Part shown: positions 36,701-45,471 of the stretch, piece after piece
Position numbering within the stretch: position 1 is the first letter of the stretch
Layout of the letters: each line of letters opens with the position of its first letter
Source: Acidobacteriota bacterium
GTDB taxonomy: Bacteria; Acidobacteriota; Terriglobia; Acidiferrales; UBA7541
Direction of reading: 5' to 3'
Assembly (NCBI GenBank): GCA_003223215.1
Contig: QHYH01000130.1
Span: forward strand, 1-55,024
DNA: 55,024 nucleotides
Program-made: the position numbers and the translations under genes
The notes under the pieces: generated by a model
Told to the model about the DNA's origin: nothing
Seen by the model: the letters and a program-made list of their open reading frames with translations, nothing else
Database searches by the model: none

Positions 36701-37024
36701 GGAAGATGCCGGTGGCATGCGTCGTTCCTTAGCGCTGATCCTCTGGTACAGCCGGCTGGCCGCGCTGTTGCCAGGCACGATGATCCGGTACCCGTCTCGA
36801 TCTCCAAACACGCTTTCTGTGGTGTCCAGCCGCAAGTTGCCCTGGCGGCTGCCCTCTTCGGGGCCATGGCAGGCAAAGCAGGCGTCCGAGAGAATGGGGC
36901 GAACGTCGCGGTTGAAGTCTACCGGTTTCTCTGGTGGGTTCGACGGCGTTTGCCAGGCACCCAGCGGAGGGAGGCACAACACTATTGCGGTGGCCGGAAG
37001 CCATCGGCAGATGATCGGTCGCAT
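33731..37024 (-). CDS. PSCyt1-DUF1549-LamG-DUF1553 planctomycete-type cytochrome protein
   Basis: Very large exported protein (1097 aa). I choose ATG 37024, with GAGGAGG seven bases upstream, over the preceding TTG. After a signal peptide (about 8-25) comes a cytochrome c domain with one CxxCH (ACFACHGPEEG; Cys49, Cys52, His53), the PSCyt1 region with RRMPPASSGRTLTPKEIELI, DUF1549 (about 135-340; KNPIDYFTLARLEAEGLKPS, HDHKYDPIKQKDFYRFFAFF), a LamG/concanavalin-like domain (about 420-600; GLAAHYTFNGDLSDALLKHD), a coiled coil (about 640-715) and DUF1553 (about 750-1050; GLAKWILDPSNPLTARVAVN). Operon with DUF1501. Presumed periplasmic sugar-related oxidoreductase system; substrate unknown. Confidence 0.93.
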   Translation of the reverse strand: MRPIICRWLPATAIVLCLPPLGAWQTPSNPPEKPVDFNRDVRPILSDACFACHGPEEGSRQGNLRLDTTESVFGDRDGYRIIVPGNSAASRLYQRISAKERRMPPASSGRTLTPKEIELIRDWIDQGAKWQSHWAFDPLKRPATPEVKDRNWPKNPIDYFTLARLEAEGLKPSFEADKATLLRRVAFDLTGLPPTPAEVDSFMADHSPDAYEKRVDQLLGSPHYGERMAMQWLDLARYADTHGYHIDSLREMWPWRDWVINAFNRNMPFDEFTIEQLAGDLLPGATVEQKIASGFNRNNMINFEGGAIPEEYHVEYVVDRASTTATTWLGLTMGCARCHDHKYDPIKQKDFYRFFAFFNTVPERGLDGYEGNADPVLPLPTLEQKRQLDDLHQQIANVLAAMPEKEVLALRNEWQKTHIATLPEPPSDGLAAHYTFNGDLSDALLKHDGKLVRGEVVYEDGPTGKTAEFSGEAEVRLEQAGDFDAREPFALGVWVNLYGLKSSEVLQKKDSSEHWAGYELGFDDVAYTGRHQRNLRVVARFAERWPDSAIEVRTKNRVPMDGAHHVLVNYDGSGKAAGLKICVDGRVWETEIAKDTLSGTFRTSASLEIGNKDTGGLFQGQLDDLRIYTRTLTDTEVENLAVHLPARVLLTELAGAPATEITTLEPDKPPQEADIGELAKAESKEQKQARLEKQHQARLTEYFLKHDAPEKYRQLYSRLAELRKERDKLEKSITTTMVMAEMSKPRDTFILGRGQYDNRGEKVTPGVPSFLPPMSRDMPANRLGLAKWILDPSNPLTARVAVNQYWQQYFGTGIVKTAEDFGSQGEPPSHPELLDWLATEFARTGWDIKAMQRLIVTSATYRQSSMASRELIERDPENRLLARGPRFRLPAEMVRDNALAISGLLNDKIGGPSVYPYQPKGLWEEMAFGEGYSGQSYTQSSGSDLYRRGLYTVWKRTVPPPSLTLFDAPDREKCTARRTVTNTPLQALALLNDPTYVEASRALAERTLRNGGKSDRERIDFAFELATARRPDPRERALLLNSLREFRSTYRQDQVSASKLLTVGETKADSSLARRELAAWTTLASMILNLDETMTKQ

Positions 37025-37528
37025 CAAGGACCCTCCTCGACCGATTGAAATTGCACAACCGCGAATACCATACTACGTCGGCGTTCTGCTTTGGAAGTAT
37101 CTTCAGCTCAGGTCAACACCTGCATCGATTCCCTATCGCTTCACGCGGGCTCACGCAAAGTCCTGGGCCGGATCCCTCTCCCACTTCTCCATTGGGGTTG
37201 CGCTGGCATGGCGGAATCAGTGCCAGGATACGCCCGGGCAGGCTTAACTGTCGCATGCTCGCGCTAACCCACGGTTGCGGAAGCTCTTGATGTTGGATCG
37301 GGGCTGGCACCTCATGTATCCAGGCATCTTCGATACCGTTTTGATAAACACCTCGAGAACTGAGTTCAGGTTTTGTACATCAAGCGCTCCTCCCTCGACC
37401 TTTACATTCCCAATACGTTCAAACCAATCGTCCATGGGGAGCCTGTCTAACTGTCATTTCTGCCAGTGGGGGAACCAGCCTTGGCCCTCTAACTTTGGAA
37501 CGGTCAGAGGGGCGAAGAGCATACCGAC
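37025..37528. other. 500-bp divergent intergenic region, no gene seen
   Basis: Lies between two divergently transcribed units and must hold both promoters. Short frames on both strands, for example a 63-codon minus frame at 37244-37435, have no recognisable domain or ribosome site. I see no clear -35/-10 pair or repeat. Confidence 0.3.
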
Positions 37529-38611
37529 TTGACGACGGAACAACTGGTGGACAATAGGGACTATGTGAATCGCGGTGTTGAAGTGTCCACCCACGTCGGC
37601 TTAGTCATTCTGTTGGTTGCCGCCTGTTTCCTTTTCTTGCGTCCCTTTCTCCCCTTGATTACCTGGGGTATTATCATCGCCATCTCCGTTTATCCGAGTT
37701 ACAGAAAGTTGCAGGTCGCCTTGCGCGACCGCGGAGTCCTGTCCTCAGTCGTTATTACCATTCTCCTTTTGGCTTTCTTAGTTTGTCCGGTGGTCTTGCT
37801 TGCCGGAACACTGGTTGGGGGTATCCAAACCCTCGCAGCACACCTCAAGGACGGAACCCCGATCATCCCACCACCCCCTGCCAGCATCGAAACCTGGCCT
37901 GTGATTGGCGTTCCCTTGAAAAGTGTATGGAGCCTGGCTTCAACGAACATAGCCACCGCACTAAGGAGTTTTGCTCCTCAGATCAAAGCCGTCGTCCCTT
38001 GGCTGCTCTCGGCTTCCGCGGGAATAGGTCTCACGGTGCTGCAATTCGCTTTTTCCATGGTGGTTGCCGGAATCCTTCTTGCCAACGCCCGAGGCGCTGC
38101 GGGAGCCGCGCACTCATTCGCCACCCGTATATTTGGCGACCAGGGGACGGAGTTTGAGCGGCTCGCCAGCTCCACGATCCGTAGCGTTGCTACAGGCATT
38201 CTCGGCGTGGCACTGATCCAATCGCTTCTCGCGGCCCTTGGTTTCCTCGTGGCAGGATTGCCGGGCGCCGGCTTGTGGGCCACGGTGTTTCTAATTGCCG
38301 CAGTGCTGCAGGTGGGGACGCTTATCCTTGTTCCTTGCGTGATTTACATGTTTGCAGTCTCGAGCGTTACGAAAGCCGTGATTTTTATGTTTTGGTGCCT
38401 CATCGTCGCCCTGGTGGATAACGTGCTAAAGCCTCTTTTGTTGGGGCGAGGCGCCGCGGTTCCCATCGCGGTGGTATTCCTCGGCGCGATTGGCGGATTC
38501 GTGGCATTGGGCATTGTCGGATTGTTCGTTGGTGCGATCGTTTTGTCGGTGGGCTACAAGTTGTTCATCGCCTGGCTAGATCGGGCTCCCGCGAGTATTC
38601 AGAAGATTTGA
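37529..38611 (+). CDS. AI-2E family (UPF0118) membrane transporter
   Basis: 360-aa inner-membrane permease of the AI-2E/PerM family, whose members export small molecules or drive Na+(K+)/H+ antiport. TTG start at 37529; GTG codons further in are alternatives. About eight hydrophobic helices are visible in the 2+1+5 pattern of the family: VGLVILLVAACFLFLRPFLP and GIIIAISVYPSYR at the N-terminus, SSVVITILLLAFLVCPVVLL, then a soluble stretch with PVIGVPLKSVW, and the C-terminal cluster GVALIQSLLAALGFLVAGLP, WATVFLIAAVLQVGTLILVP, FWCLIVALVDNVLKPLLLGR and FLGAIGGFVALGIVGLFVGA. The DNVLKPLLLGR and GLFVGA motifs are typical. The K+ channel gene follows 82 bp later. Confidence 0.9.
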   Translation: MTTEQLVDNRDYVNRGVEVSTHVGLVILLVAACFLFLRPFLPLITWGIIIAISVYPSYRKLQVALRDRGVLSSVVITILLLAFLVCPVVLLAGTLVGGIQTLAAHLKDGTPIIPPPPASIETWPVIGVPLKSVWSLASTNIATALRSFAPQIKAVVPWLLSASAGIGLTVLQFAFSMVVAGILLANARGAAGAAHSFATRIFGDQGTEFERLASSTIRSVATGILGVALIQSLLAALGFLVAGLPGAGLWATVFLIAAVLQVGTLILVPCVIYMFAVSSVTKAVIFMFWCLIVALVDNVLKPLLLGRGAAVPIAVVFLGAIGGFVALGIVGLFVGAIVLSVGYKLFIAWLDRAPASIQKI

Positions 38612-38693
38612 GAAACACGCCGTTGTTTCCAGAAACACAAGGAGTGTTTCATTTGGCTGTTCCTTTCCCGTATCTCTTTGCGGGACGCGCAAC

Positions 38694-39371
38694 ATGAAGA
38701 GGGAGCGAAACAATATCCTGCGTGATTTCGCGGGAAACTACCTGCGCCGTCGCTACTCGATTTTGTTCAGTACGCTCCTTCTTACCATGGTGGCAGCTCC
38801 GGTTCTTAGCGCCCTAAAATTGAGTGGAACGCTGTTTGAGTCATTCGTAGCCGCGAGTCTGCTCGCCGCGGTAATACCCGCCGACACGGTGAGAAGCCGA
38901 TCCCCTCTCTGGGTGCTCCTGATCGTTGCCTGGCTGGCGCGTCCGCTTACTGATTGGCTCGGCAATAGGGTCTTATCGGCGATGACGATGGGAATTTGGA
39001 CCCTGATCGGGTTACTTGCAGCGGTTGCTGCCCTGCGCTTCGCCATGGATGCCACAAAGGTCGACACCGAACATCTGTGTGCCGCCCTCAGCGCTTATTT
39101 GCTCGCTGGCACTTGCTTCGGTCTCTTGTATTGGGTTCTCGAACAGATCAAATCTGGCACCTTTGTCTTCCCCGGCGAATTCTCCCAAACGAGCGCAATC
39201 TACTTCAGCTTCGTCACACTGGCGACGCTCGGTTATGGCGACATCGCGCCGCGTACAGATGTAGCTCGGGGCCTTGCAATCGTCGAAGGCGTTGGCGGGC
39301 AACTTTTCCTGGCGGTTCTGGTCGCACGACTGGTCAGCTTGTATTCAAAGTCCGGGAACCAATCAAGTTGA
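38694..39371 (+). CDS. potassium channel protein (TLGYGD filter)
   Basis: 225-aa ion channel. The selectivity filter is TLATLGYGD (Thr178-Asp183 core), preceded by the pore helix FSQTSAIYFSFVTLATL and followed by the inner helix GLAIVEGVGGQLFLAVLVAR. Upstream are about five hydrophobic helices (YSILFSTLLLTMVAAPVLSA, LFESFVAASLLAAVI, LWVLLIVAWLARP, GIWTLIGLLAAVAALRF, LCAALSAYLLAGTCFGLLYW), giving a six-helix layout but without the regularly spaced Arg/Lys of a voltage sensor. No cytoplasmic RCK/TrkA domain, so gating is undefined. It lies 82 bp after the AI-2E transporter gene, perhaps in the same transcript. Confidence 0.88.
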   Translation: MKRERNNILRDFAGNYLRRRYSILFSTLLLTMVAAPVLSALKLSGTLFESFVAASLLAAVIPADTVRSRSPLWVLLIVAWLARPLTDWLGNRVLSAMTMGIWTLIGLLAAVAALRFAMDATKVDTEHLCAALSAYLLAGTCFGLLYWVLEQIKSGTFVFPGEFSQTSAIYFSFVTLATLGYGDIAPRTDVARGLAIVEGVGGQLFLAVLVARLVSLYSKSGNQSS

Positions 39372-39417
39372 TGGCCGGCGGTCTATCGGGCTGCGGCAAG
39401 CGTCGGACGGGAGTTCC

Positions 39418-39672
39418 TTACTGTGATTTTTCCGCTGATTTGCGGTGAGACTCCTTCAATATCTGGAGGTAGGCAAAAGCAGCGCCTATTCCAATCAATA
39501 CCTGCCACCAATGGCGGTATCCAGTCCCGATACATGCCGAAACGATGGTAAGCACCGCCGCGAAAACTCGTGCCAGGTAGGGATGGTCTTTTAGCGCTAT
39601 GGTCTCAAAAATGGCAGTCAACACCCAGAAAGCAAGCAGACCAAGTATCACAAAAAGGATGGTATCAAGCAT
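39418..39672 (-). CDS. small two- to three-helix membrane protein
   Basis: 84-aa hydrophobic protein: LDTILFVILGLLAFWVLTAI, then YLARVFAAVLTIVSACIGTG and WWQVLIGIGAAFAYLQIL, ending in a polar KESHRKSAEKSQ tail. ATG 39672 has AAAGG nine bases upstream. No family recognised; predicted inner-membrane protein, function unknown. It converges with the potassium channel gene, 46 bp apart. Confidence 0.55.
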   Translation of the reverse strand: MLDTILFVILGLLAFWVLTAIFETIALKDHPYLARVFAAVLTIVSACIGTGYRHWWQVLIGIGAAFAYLQILKESHRKSAEKSQ

Positions 39673-39867
39673 CGGTTGGAACCTTTCGGCGGATGCGCGC
39701 TACTGAGCCTTGACCGTATATCCCGGCTCGACAAATAAGAACTGTTAGTACTTACAGCTGCGTGTTTCTTGAGCTGACGCTTAAATTTGGCAGATTGCCT
39801 TGCCGTGAAAAAGGGGCCAATTATCTCCAAGCGTTCAGCGCGAGGCCCACGGCGAGAGAAGCGATAC

Positions 39868-40310
39868 ATGAATCAAAACCTATTAAGCCTTGCAATTCGG
39901 GGTTTGATGGCTTCCCTTAGCGTTTCTGCTCAAAAGCCGACGGCTGGCACTGTTATTTCAACGAATTCCGCCCGCGTGGCACAAAGAAGGAAAATAAGAA
40001 GGCATCTAGTAATCTGCTGTGGCAGCAGTATGTGGTGCGTACAACTGCTGCCGAATATGAGTGTCGCCAGCCAAAATCATCTCAGCAAGCCATTTTGCCA
40101 GCCAACACAGCAATCCAATTTACTCTTGATAAAGACAAGATGAAGTTCCAATGGAAGGCAAAATACGAGTTCCTCGTGGTCGGTTCGTCGGCACTTCACT
40201 CCCAGCGATCGTTTTGCGACAGGAGACTTACCGGAGGACTGCTAACCAAAAATGACCACAGCACTCCTGTTCAATACCAGCTCGCGTGCAATACCACGGT
40301 GCCTGGTTAA
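39868..40310 (+). pseudogene. small secreted protein gene with a frameshift
   Basis: From ATG 39868 the frame gives a signal-like start (MNQNLLSLAIRGLMASLSVS, AQKPTAGTVIST). Around the CCC run at 39971-39973 the sense moves by one base: from 39978 the second frame reads GTKKENKKASSNLLWQQYVV, RTTAAEYECRQPKSSQQAIL, PANTAIQFTLDKDKMKF and KYEFLVVGSSAL, to a stop at 40310. Joined, this is one small beta-rich exported protein of about 145 aa; the second half, with PANTxIxFTLDKDKMKF and KYEFLVV, resembles small secreted proteins I associate with this phylum but cannot name. Either natural decay or a one-base error in the sequence. Function unknown. Confidence 0.55.
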
Positions 40311-40334
40311 GGCCGTTACCGCCGGAACGAGTCC

Positions 40335-41738
40335 ATGCTTGCGCAGCCAATAGGCCACAGTCAGATCTCCTCGCACGCATTTTACGCAGCAGAACTCCGC
40401 AGCGAGCGCGTACGCATCTTCGGCTTGCTTGCGTTTCTCGGCGTAGTGTTCGTGGCTCTGACCGTTCGCGTTTTTCTCCTACACACCACGGTCCTCAGCC
40501 CGCATGTCGCATGGAATTTCAGCCTGGCCGCGGCGCTCGGCCTTTTTGAGTACGCGATGCTACACCTGGTCAACCGCGCACTGCACAAGGATCAGGAATT
40601 CCCTCGCTTCCTCTGGCTCACTAGTACGGTTCTCGAAACGGCGGTGCCCGCCATCGGAGTCGCTTGGCTGACGACAACGGACTTTGCCTCGGCTTATCGT
40701 CCCTTGGCCAGCCCCGCCACGCTGCTGTTCTTCGTTTTCATCATCCTTTCGATTCTGCGTCTCGACCCTTGGATCTGTCGTCTCGCGGGCATCACTGCCG
40801 CTTTTACCTACCTCGCCGCAGCCATTTCCCTTGGTTGGGTACCTCCTAGGCCGGGAACTCCAGCGCCGGTCACGCAAACCGACGTCAGTCTCTATGCGTT
40901 CATTTTGCTCGTGAGCGGTTTCATCGCCGGCGGCGTTGCCGGGGAGATTCGCAAACATGTCGAAGCTGCTTTGCGGGAGGCAGAAACGCGCCGCCAGCTC
41001 GATCGGGTACAACACGACTTACGGACCGCCCGCGACATCCAGCGGGCGCTGCTTCCGCAAAAGCCGCCGGACCTTTCCGGGTTCGCCATCGCCGGCTGGA
41101 ACAAGCCGGCCGACGACACCGGCGGCGATTTTTACGACTGGGACGTTATGTCCGACGGCCGCCTCATGATTGTGCTTGGCGATGTGACCGGGCACGGCAT
41201 CGGTCCGGCTCTGCTCGCAGCCGCGTGCCGGGCCTACGCGCGTTCCAGCTTTGCCGTTCACACAGATCTGTTCGCCGCGATGACGCAGATTAACGCTCGC
41301 GTTTCCCGCGATCTCGATCCTAGCCGTTTTGTCACCTTTGTGGGAGTCGCCTGCTCTTCAAGCACAGGGGAACTGGAAATCTTATCGGCAGGGCACGGAC
41401 CGCTGCTGCTGTACTCCGCACTTGAAAATTCCTTCCGCGAGATCGATTCGCAAGGCGTGCCCTTGGGCATTCTTCCAGATTTCGTTTCCCAACCATCCAC
41501 GAAAATCCGACTCGAAAGAGACGACATTCTCCTGCTCATCACCGATGGTTTTGTGGAATTTGAAAACCCAGCGCAGGAAGAATTTGGAAAGCAGCGGCTG
41601 GAAGATGCCGTTCGCAGCTCGCGCAGCTTGCTGCCGGATCAAACCATCAAAGGCCTTTACGATGCCATCCTGGCGTTTTCGAACGGTACGAAGCAGCAAG
41701 ACGACCTCACCGCGGTCCTCATCAAGCGCATCGAGTAG
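40335..41738 (+). CDS. SpoIIE/RsbU-type PP2C phosphatase with membrane sensor region
   Basis: 467-aa signalling protein that would dephosphorylate a partner-switch anti-sigma-factor antagonist. The N-terminal 205 residues hold about six helices (FGLLAFLGVVFVALTVRVFL; AATLLFFVFIILSILRLDP; FTYLAAAISLGWVP; LYAFILLVSGFIAGGVAGEI). A coiled coil follows (EAALREAETRRQLDRVQHDL). The catalytic domain (about 235-465) has the metal-binding Asp motifs: ADDTGGDFYDW, LGDVTGHGIGPALLAAACRA, LLITDGFVEF and KQQDDLTAVLIKR. All key Asp residues remain. No anti-sigma or STAS gene is adjacent, so the partner is encoded elsewhere. ATG 40335. Confidence 0.92.
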   Translation: MLAQPIGHSQISSHAFYAAELRSERVRIFGLLAFLGVVFVALTVRVFLLHTTVLSPHVAWNFSLAAALGLFEYAMLHLVNRALHKDQEFPRFLWLTSTVLETAVPAIGVAWLTTTDFASAYRPLASPATLLFFVFIILSILRLDPWICRLAGITAAFTYLAAAISLGWVPPRPGTPAPVTQTDVSLYAFILLVSGFIAGGVAGEIRKHVEAALREAETRRQLDRVQHDLRTARDIQRALLPQKPPDLSGFAIAGWNKPADDTGGDFYDWDVMSDGRLMIVLGDVTGHGIGPALLAAACRAYARSSFAVHTDLFAAMTQINARVSRDLDPSRFVTFVGVACSSSTGELEILSAGHGPLLLYSALENSFREIDSQGVPLGILPDFVSQPSTKIRLERDDILLLITDGFVEFENPAQEEFGKQRLEDAVRSSRSLLPDQTIKGLYDAILAFSNGTKQQDDLTAVLIKRIE

Positions 41739-41928
41739 AAGAGGTCCCGAAAAACGTTCCGGAAAAATTTTGCACTAAGTATGGTCATGGCTGCATGCAA
41801 GTCAATCACTACAGCGGCACCCGCAAGTGTATTCCCGAGCAAAAGAATCACGTGTACAATGAGCGCGGATTCCCGTTCTGGAATGGCAATGCGATGATGT
41901 CGCACTCCACGGTAACGAGTCTTTTGCC

Positions 41929-43272
41929 ATGAACAAAAGAAGGTTTATCAAACTTTTCTCTGGAATGGCTGCAGCACCCGTTGTCTCCCCACTCCTGACG
42001 CTGCTTCCGGACAGCAAACTGAAAAACTGGGCCGGCAACTTGGAATACGGCACCGAAAATATGTACACCGCAAGCTCCGTGGAACAGGCGCGGGATTTCG
42101 TCGGGAAACAGGCGAAGTTGAAAGTGCTGGGAACGCGTCACTGCTTTAACAAGATAGCCGACAGCACCACGGAGTTCCTGTCCTTAAAGCCCGCGGATGA
42201 GCTTCTGTCTGTGAACGCGGCGGAGCGCACCGTAACCGTCGACGGGAGTATGACTTACGGGCATTTGTGCCCGCTTCTTCATGAACAGGGATTTGCGTTA
42301 CACAATTTGGCCTCGTTGCCTCACATTTCCATTGCCGGTTCTTCGAGCACCGCAACTCATGGTTCCGGCGACAGGAATGGAAACCTCGCGACGGCAGTCT
42401 CGGCTCTCGAACTGATTACTGCCGGCGGCGACACGATTCAGCTTTCCCGGCAGAAGGACGGCGAGAAATTCTTAGGAGCCGTTGTCGGGCTGGGCGCGCT
42501 CGGCGTCATCACCAAGGTCACACTCGACATTCAGCCGGCCTACATGATGCGGCAGTACGTTTACTTGAACATGCCCTTGGATCAAGTAAAGGACCACTTT
42601 GAGGCCATCGAATCCAGCGCCTACAGCGTCAGTCTGTTCACGGATTGGCGGAACAAGAATGTCAACGAGTTGTGGATCAAAAGCCGCGTGGAGGAAGGAC
42701 AAGCTTTTGCTCCCGCGCCCGAATTTTTCGGAGCGAAGGGGGCGACCCGAAATTTTCATCCTATTGCGGCGCTCTCCGCGGAAAACTGTACCGAGCAGAT
42801 GGGTGTTCCGGGCCCCTGGTACGAGCGGCTTCCACACTTTCGCATGGGTTTCACCCCCAGCGCCGGGAAGGAATTGCAGTCAGAGTATTTTGTGCCTCGC
42901 CATCACGCCGTTGAAGCCATTTTGGCTGTTGAGCGACTCCATGAACAAGTGAGCCCACATCTGTTGATTACAGAAATCCGCACCATTGCTGCGGACAATC
43001 TTTGGATGAGCCCCTGCTACCAACAACCTTGCGTCACCATTCACTTCACCTGGAAGCAGGATTGGCCTGCGGTTAGAAAATTGCTGCCGGTCATTGAAAA
43101 CGAACTTGCACCATTCAAGGCTCGTCCGCACTGGGGAAAGCTGTTTACGATTTCCCCTGCGGAACTGAAATCCATCTACAAAAAGATGCCTGAGTTTATT
43201 GAGTTGTGTAAGACCTACGATCCGAACGGCAAATTCCGCAATGAATTCCTGAACGTAAACATCTTTGGATGA
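41929..43272 (+). CDS. FAD-linked alditol oxidase-like enzyme (exported)
   Basis: 447-aa flavoprotein of the VAO family, close to alditol/xylitol oxidases and D-arabinono-1,4-lactone oxidase, which oxidise sugar alcohols to aldoses with oxygen. An N-terminal MNKRRFIKLFSGMAAAPVVS segment is a Tat-like signal. The FAD domain has VLGTRHCFNKIADS with His71 at the position of the covalent flavin His, LASLPHISIAGSSSTATHGS and GLGALGVITKVTLDIQP. The C-terminal ALO-type domain has HPHWGK-type residues (KARPHWGKLFTISPAE) and ends with the conserved YDPNGKFRNEFL. Substrate specificity is not determinable. Monogenic, 190 bp after the phosphatase. ATG 41929. Confidence 0.9.
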   Translation: MNKRRFIKLFSGMAAAPVVSPLLTLLPDSKLKNWAGNLEYGTENMYTASSVEQARDFVGKQAKLKVLGTRHCFNKIADSTTEFLSLKPADELLSVNAAERTVTVDGSMTYGHLCPLLHEQGFALHNLASLPHISIAGSSSTATHGSGDRNGNLATAVSALELITAGGDTIQLSRQKDGEKFLGAVVGLGALGVITKVTLDIQPAYMMRQYVYLNMPLDQVKDHFEAIESSAYSVSLFTDWRNKNVNELWIKSRVEEGQAFAPAPEFFGAKGATRNFHPIAALSAENCTEQMGVPGPWYERLPHFRMGFTPSAGKELQSEYFVPRHHAVEAILAVERLHEQVSPHLLITEIRTIAADNLWMSPCYQQPCVTIHFTWKQDWPAVRKLLPVIENELAPFKARPHWGKLFTISPAELKSIYKKMPEFIELCKTYDPNGKFRNEFLNVNIFG

Positions 43273-43386
43273 GGTATCTCGAAGATCCTACCGCAAGATA
43301 CCGTCGCGACACCGGGTTGGGCCCAGACGCTTCGAAGACCCAGCGGTCTGCCCTGTTCGCTGCGCCTAGAAAACCGTACTGCTCAT

Positions 43387-45249
43387 CTAGGGTAGGCGCT
43401 GCTGAAGTAGGTACCCAGACACGTTCGCGGTATTGTCGGTTTGGATCAGAAGAATTTGCGTACCGCTCACCTGGTAGAACGAGATGTTGAAGGTGGTCAC
43501 CGACGGTGGAATGAACGGATACCCGCCCGTTGGCGTCGGGATGTTGAAACTCCCAGTGAAGCGGCCGGGATGGGCAGCGTCCGCGGCGAAGGTGCCGGTG
43601 AAGGGCCCGACGGTATTCGCGGACGTGCTTTGATCAAAATCCGCTACGCCATTGATCAAGTTTCCGGAACCGTCGCTGGTTACCACGCCAACCAGATCCA
43701 GTTCATTCGGAGTTGAAGCGGCAATCGAATTCTCGAGGTTGAGCCCTTGATTTCCCGCAATCGCAGCGGGAGTCGAGGAGATTTGAGGAATGAAGCGGCC
43801 TGTTCCTATGATGTTTGCGTCCGTCTGCAGCAGCAACGCGCCGCCTCCGCTGTTTGAAGAGCTGGGATCGAGAACATTGAGGGACGGATCGACCATGTAA
43901 ACGTTGAAAGTAGAATTTCCCGCTGCGTCTGTCAGATTGAGCGTGCCCTCCAGGCTCTTGTTAAACGCAAAGGTGCCGTTAACAGCTTGGGCGACGCTCG
44001 GAGTCGTAGGTGCCGCTCCGCCCACGTTTGCGTCCGAGACGCCGCCGCTGATACTGCCGACCCCGTCTGCGGTCAATTGTCCGGCTGCTACCGCTCGCCC
44101 CGTGGAACTCCAGCCGGAATGTTCGAAAACAAATTTCCCCGAAAGGGTTGCGGCTGCGGCGCCCTGGGCATAGGCGCTTCCACCTGTTAAATCCACGTTG
44201 TCATCCTCGAACAGCCGAAGCACCTTCGAAGAGATCATATAAAATGTAAAAGACCTGGTTATCCCCGGCATGGGAACGACAGTGAATCTCCCGCGGCCGT
44301 TAGGGTCCGGTGCTTGGTAGAGACTCCCGGTAAAAGCCTGCGAGGTAACGGTGCCGCCGATATTGGTGTCGAGCGTTCCACCGGTGATGTTCCCTTGACC
44401 ATCAGAGCTGAAGACGCCGCCAAAGGCGACCTTCGCTGTCGGCGGAATCGCAGTGTCGACTCCCTCCACGGTGAAGGAATACCCGCCGACGATTTGTGAC
44501 GTGGCAAAGTTTCCCGACTGCAAGTCCAAGGTCCCGCTCCCCGGGCTGCCGCCTGTCTCTATGATCACCGCATGCGAGGCGGAGGTAAGAACAAAACTGA
44601 AGCTTAGAGTTTCCCCATTCTGCGTGTGAATCGTCATTGTGCCGTGCCCGCTCGAATCAACGGCATAGGACGAGACCGGGTCAACGGAGGTCGCGAGAAT
44701 GGGATCCCCTTGATCCCGATAAATGGTGGAAACAATGTCCTCCATCCCGCCTAAAATATTCCCATTCCCATCGACATTCACGCTCCCGGCAAACGTGGTG
44801 GTACCCCGGTCCGCCGAATTTCCGGTTGGTGCCCTAATCAAAAAGGCATACTGGCCTTTCAGCGTGGTATTTGACGCGGTTCCGGAAATAACGACCACCG
44901 CGCTGGCACTCTTGGACGCATCGGTTAGGGAAGTCGCGACGATGGTTACACTGCCGCCGGTCGGCACCGTTGCCGGCGCGGTGTACGTCGTCATGCTACT
45001 GCTCGGTGTTGAAGTCGGACTGAAAGCACCGCACGCGGTCGCAGGAGTGCAGCTCCAATTCACTCCCCGAGTGGCCGGATCATTTTGGACTGTGGCCGCC
45101 ACGCTCGCCGTGCCAGCCGTCGCAAGCCACGCCGGAGGCATAGTCGAAAGCGTAACGGAGACGGACTGCGGCCCCGGCGAACTCCCACCGCCGCAGCCGG
45201 AAATCGCTGCCACGATGCCGATGGCTAGAAGAGACAAATTTTTGTTCAC
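43387..45249 (-). CDS. repetitive secreted lipoprotein with Ig-like N-terminus
   Basis: About 620-aa predicted lipoprotein. I prefer GTG 45249, which gives a clean lipobox (NKNLSLLAIGIVAAISGCGG, Cys near residue 19); a TTG at 45270 would add seven residues. An Ig-like beta domain follows (about 30-130; VSVTLSTMPPAWLATAGTAS). The rest holds four divergent repeats of about 115-125 aa, each starting with GQYAFLIRAPTG, GGYSFTVEGVDT, GKFVFEHSGWSS or the corresponding LDLVGV block, with internal VDGNGNILGG, SDGQGNITGG, ADGVGSISGG and SDGSGNLING turns. Ser/Thr/Gly-rich, few charges: a surface or periplasmic structural protein. Function unknown. Confidence 0.75.
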   Translation of the reverse strand: MNKNLSLLAIGIVAAISGCGGGSSPGPQSVSVTLSTMPPAWLATAGTASVAATVQNDPATRGVNWSCTPATACGAFSPTSTPSSSMTTYTAPATVPTGGSVTIVATSLTDASKSASAVVVISGTASNTTLKGQYAFLIRAPTGNSADRGTTTFAGSVNVDGNGNILGGMEDIVSTIYRDQGDPILATSVDPVSSYAVDSSGHGTMTIHTQNGETLSFSFVLTSASHAVIIETGGSPGSGTLDLQSGNFATSQIVGGYSFTVEGVDTAIPPTAKVAFGGVFSSDGQGNITGGTLDTNIGGTVTSQAFTGSLYQAPDPNGRGRFTVVPMPGITRSFTFYMISSKVLRLFEDDNVDLTGGSAYAQGAAAATLSGKFVFEHSGWSSTGRAVAAGQLTADGVGSISGGVSDANVGGAAPTTPSVAQAVNGTFAFNKSLEGTLNLTDAAGNSTFNVYMVDPSLNVLDPSSSNSGGGALLLQTDANIIGTGRFIPQISSTPAAIAGNQGLNLENSIAASTPNELDLVGVVTSDGSGNLINGVADFDQSTSANTVGPFTGTFAADAAHPGRFTGSFNIPTPTGGYPFIPPSVTTFNISFYQVSGTQILLIQTDNTANVSGYLLQQRLP

Positions 45250-45471
45250 GGTTCGGTCCGAGAGGGGCAAATCCTACCGGCTGGTAAGTAGAAGCATAGC
45301 GAACCCTGCGCAAACCGGATCTATCCGCAATCAGCGATGTCTCCGAATAGTTAATCCCGCGCCGAGCTCAAGAGGAAAACCTGGGGCGGCGGCTCCGAAG
45401 ATGCTTTTCCTCGATTGGACAAGCGAGGCTTCGCCCGGGCAGGCTCTAGAGAGGGTGCAGGTTCGCCGAGC

